NCBI GenBank assembly: GCA_964562375.1
Contig: CAZLSW010000044.1
Coordinates: 1 to 27,158 of the forward strand
Origin: JAJPXC01 sp964562375
Lineage (GTDB): Bacteria > Bacteroidota > Bacteroidia > Bacteroidales > Muribaculaceae
Reading direction: 5' to 3'
DNA length: 27,158 nucleotides
Below are positions 26,280-27,158 of this stretch, one piece after another. The notes beneath the pieces were generated by a model. It was given only the letters and a program-made list of their open reading frames with translations, was not told the DNA's origin and searched no databases. Every line of letters starts with the position of its first letter. Position 1 is the first letter of the stretch. The position numbers and the translations under genes were made by a program.

Positions 26280-27158
26280 CGTTGGGCTCGGAAACTATTG
26301 TCGGTTTCTACTTTTACGCCCTCAGGGGCTTCCACCAAGCATTGAGTCTTCCCCCTTTTGTCCTTCCAGGCCTTGACATGAATAGGCCCTTGGGGAGTGG
26401 GAACGTCCCCTTCGGCATTTACAAGATTGCCTAACGTGGGCTTGACCTCCACTTGGGCGCAGCCCGGGGTCAACGGTTTCACACCAAGCACATTACGCGA
26501 TAGCCACGACGTAGGACCCGACGCCCAGCCATGACACAGGCTCAGTCGCAACCCCTTGTAGCAATAGGCCCCGCCATCGGCGTGTATGTCGTATTTCCCA
26601 TCAGGTACTATCTGGTCGATTCTGCCCGCATTGGCCACCTCGGGATAGGAAAGGTCCTCCCAGAATGTGGTTGCACCCAAGTCGAGCATTGCGCCCCAAT
26701 ACTGTTTCATCATCTCCTGCGCCTCAGCCATATGCCCCGTTTGTGCGAGCGCCTCAAGCATATAGTATCCGTAGAACGTGGAGAACGCGTCTACGCCATT
26801 GTCAAGGATTACCTTGGCGTCGTTTTGAGGATTGGTTGACATTCCAGCTATTATAGCCAAAGCGGCGGCCTGACTGTTGCCTGCACAATCGGGGTGGTGA
26901 CGTTCCAGCCTTCGCAAGCAATCGCGGGCCGTGGAGGCCATGACTTTGTCGCCGATCTGCTCGCCCAAAACGCTCGCGCATTGCATGGACCAATGAGTTA
27001 AGGCTTGCAACCCACAATGAATTGCCTCAGGCTTGTCGGATGTGGGCCAATCGAGGAATCGTGCCCCATCGAGATGCTCCACGCCATCTTCGCCAACCTT
27101 TGATGCAATTTACCCCAGTTCGGGATAAAAAAGTGGCATAATTATTTGATAATGTGGG
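26276..27158 (-). pseudogene. GH78-like rhamnosidase C-terminal part, interrupted by an in-frame TAA (5' end beyond window)
   Basis: From a GTG at 27082 to the TGA at 26276 there are 268 codons resembling the later half of a bacterial GH78 catalytic domain and its C-terminal beta-sandwich: RFLDWPTSDKPEAIHCGLQA, AMLDLGATTFWEDLS (probable catalytic glutamate), LSLCHGWASGPTSWLSRNVLG and VEVKPTLG. The same frame is also coding-like upstream, as MPLFYPELG then stop then IASKVGEDGVEHLDG, and runs open to the window edge. The TAA is at 27110-27112. A CAA or AAA would give a continuous protein, so I read this as a nonsense-broken gene, although a sequencing error or internal restart is possible. Only the C-terminal half is seen, without the DCPQRE-like acid region. 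Its TGA overlaps the GH3 start as ATGA. Confidence 0.65.

Noticed and set aside
1..27158. CRISPR arrays, insertion sequences, tRNA or rRNA genes, and transposase genes
   Set aside because: I saw no spaced repeat arrays, terminal repeats, conserved RNA stems or transposase-like motifs; every part of the window is occupied by long minus-strand genes and short gaps.

Overview
The window looks like a chromosomal segment of a member of the Bacteroidales. It carries two SusC/SusD pairs, surface-lipoprotein signals on the SusD proteins, C-terminal type IX secretion (T9SS) sorting domains, and TAnnTTTG-like promoter elements. A gut lineage such as Muribaculaceae would fit, but the genus cannot be set from this sequence. 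Every gene I can support lies on the minus strand, so transcription runs from right (27 kb) to left (1 bp). I found no RNA genes, CRISPR array, insertion sequence or regulator gene, and no gene-free stretch longer than about 135 bp.

The right part (19.0-27.2 kb, transcribed first) is an enzyme block. It has a GH78-type alpha-L-rhamnosidase-like gene that runs off the right edge and is broken by an in-frame TAA. Next comes a 1,123-residue GH3 plus GH37-like (trehalase-family) fusion, then a 1,300-residue fusion of an uncharacterised, possibly deacetylase-like N-terminal region with a GH78 catalytic region. These three are joined by two 4-base ATGA overlaps.

The middle (9.3-18.9 kb) is the uptake block: SusC1-SusD1-SusC2-SusD2 with gaps of 5-21 bases. 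A 135-base gap carrying a promoter-like element, a perfect inverted repeat and phased short repeats precedes SusC1. SusC2 lacks the usual N-terminal carboxypeptidase-regulatory-like domain.

The left part (1-9.3 kb) holds secreted or surface proteins. A GH99/GH71-like protein with a T9SS sorting domain has its own promoter-like site. It is followed by a 1,464-residue phosphodiester glycosidase (NAGPA-type) protein with two propeller-like regions and a T9SS domain, a PD40-type propeller protein, and an N-acetylmuramoyl-L-alanine amidase running off the left edge. The last three are 22 and 10 bases apart and probably form one operon.

Together this is a polysaccharide utilization locus with an unusual enzyme set: rhamnosidases, a GH3, a trehalase-family module, a GH99-like enzyme, a phosphodiester glycosidase and a peptidoglycan amidase. 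My inference is that the target may be a rhamnose-containing, phosphodiester-linked glycopolymer attached to peptidoglycan, meaning bacterial cell-wall material rather than plant fibre. The domain calls support this but do not prove it.
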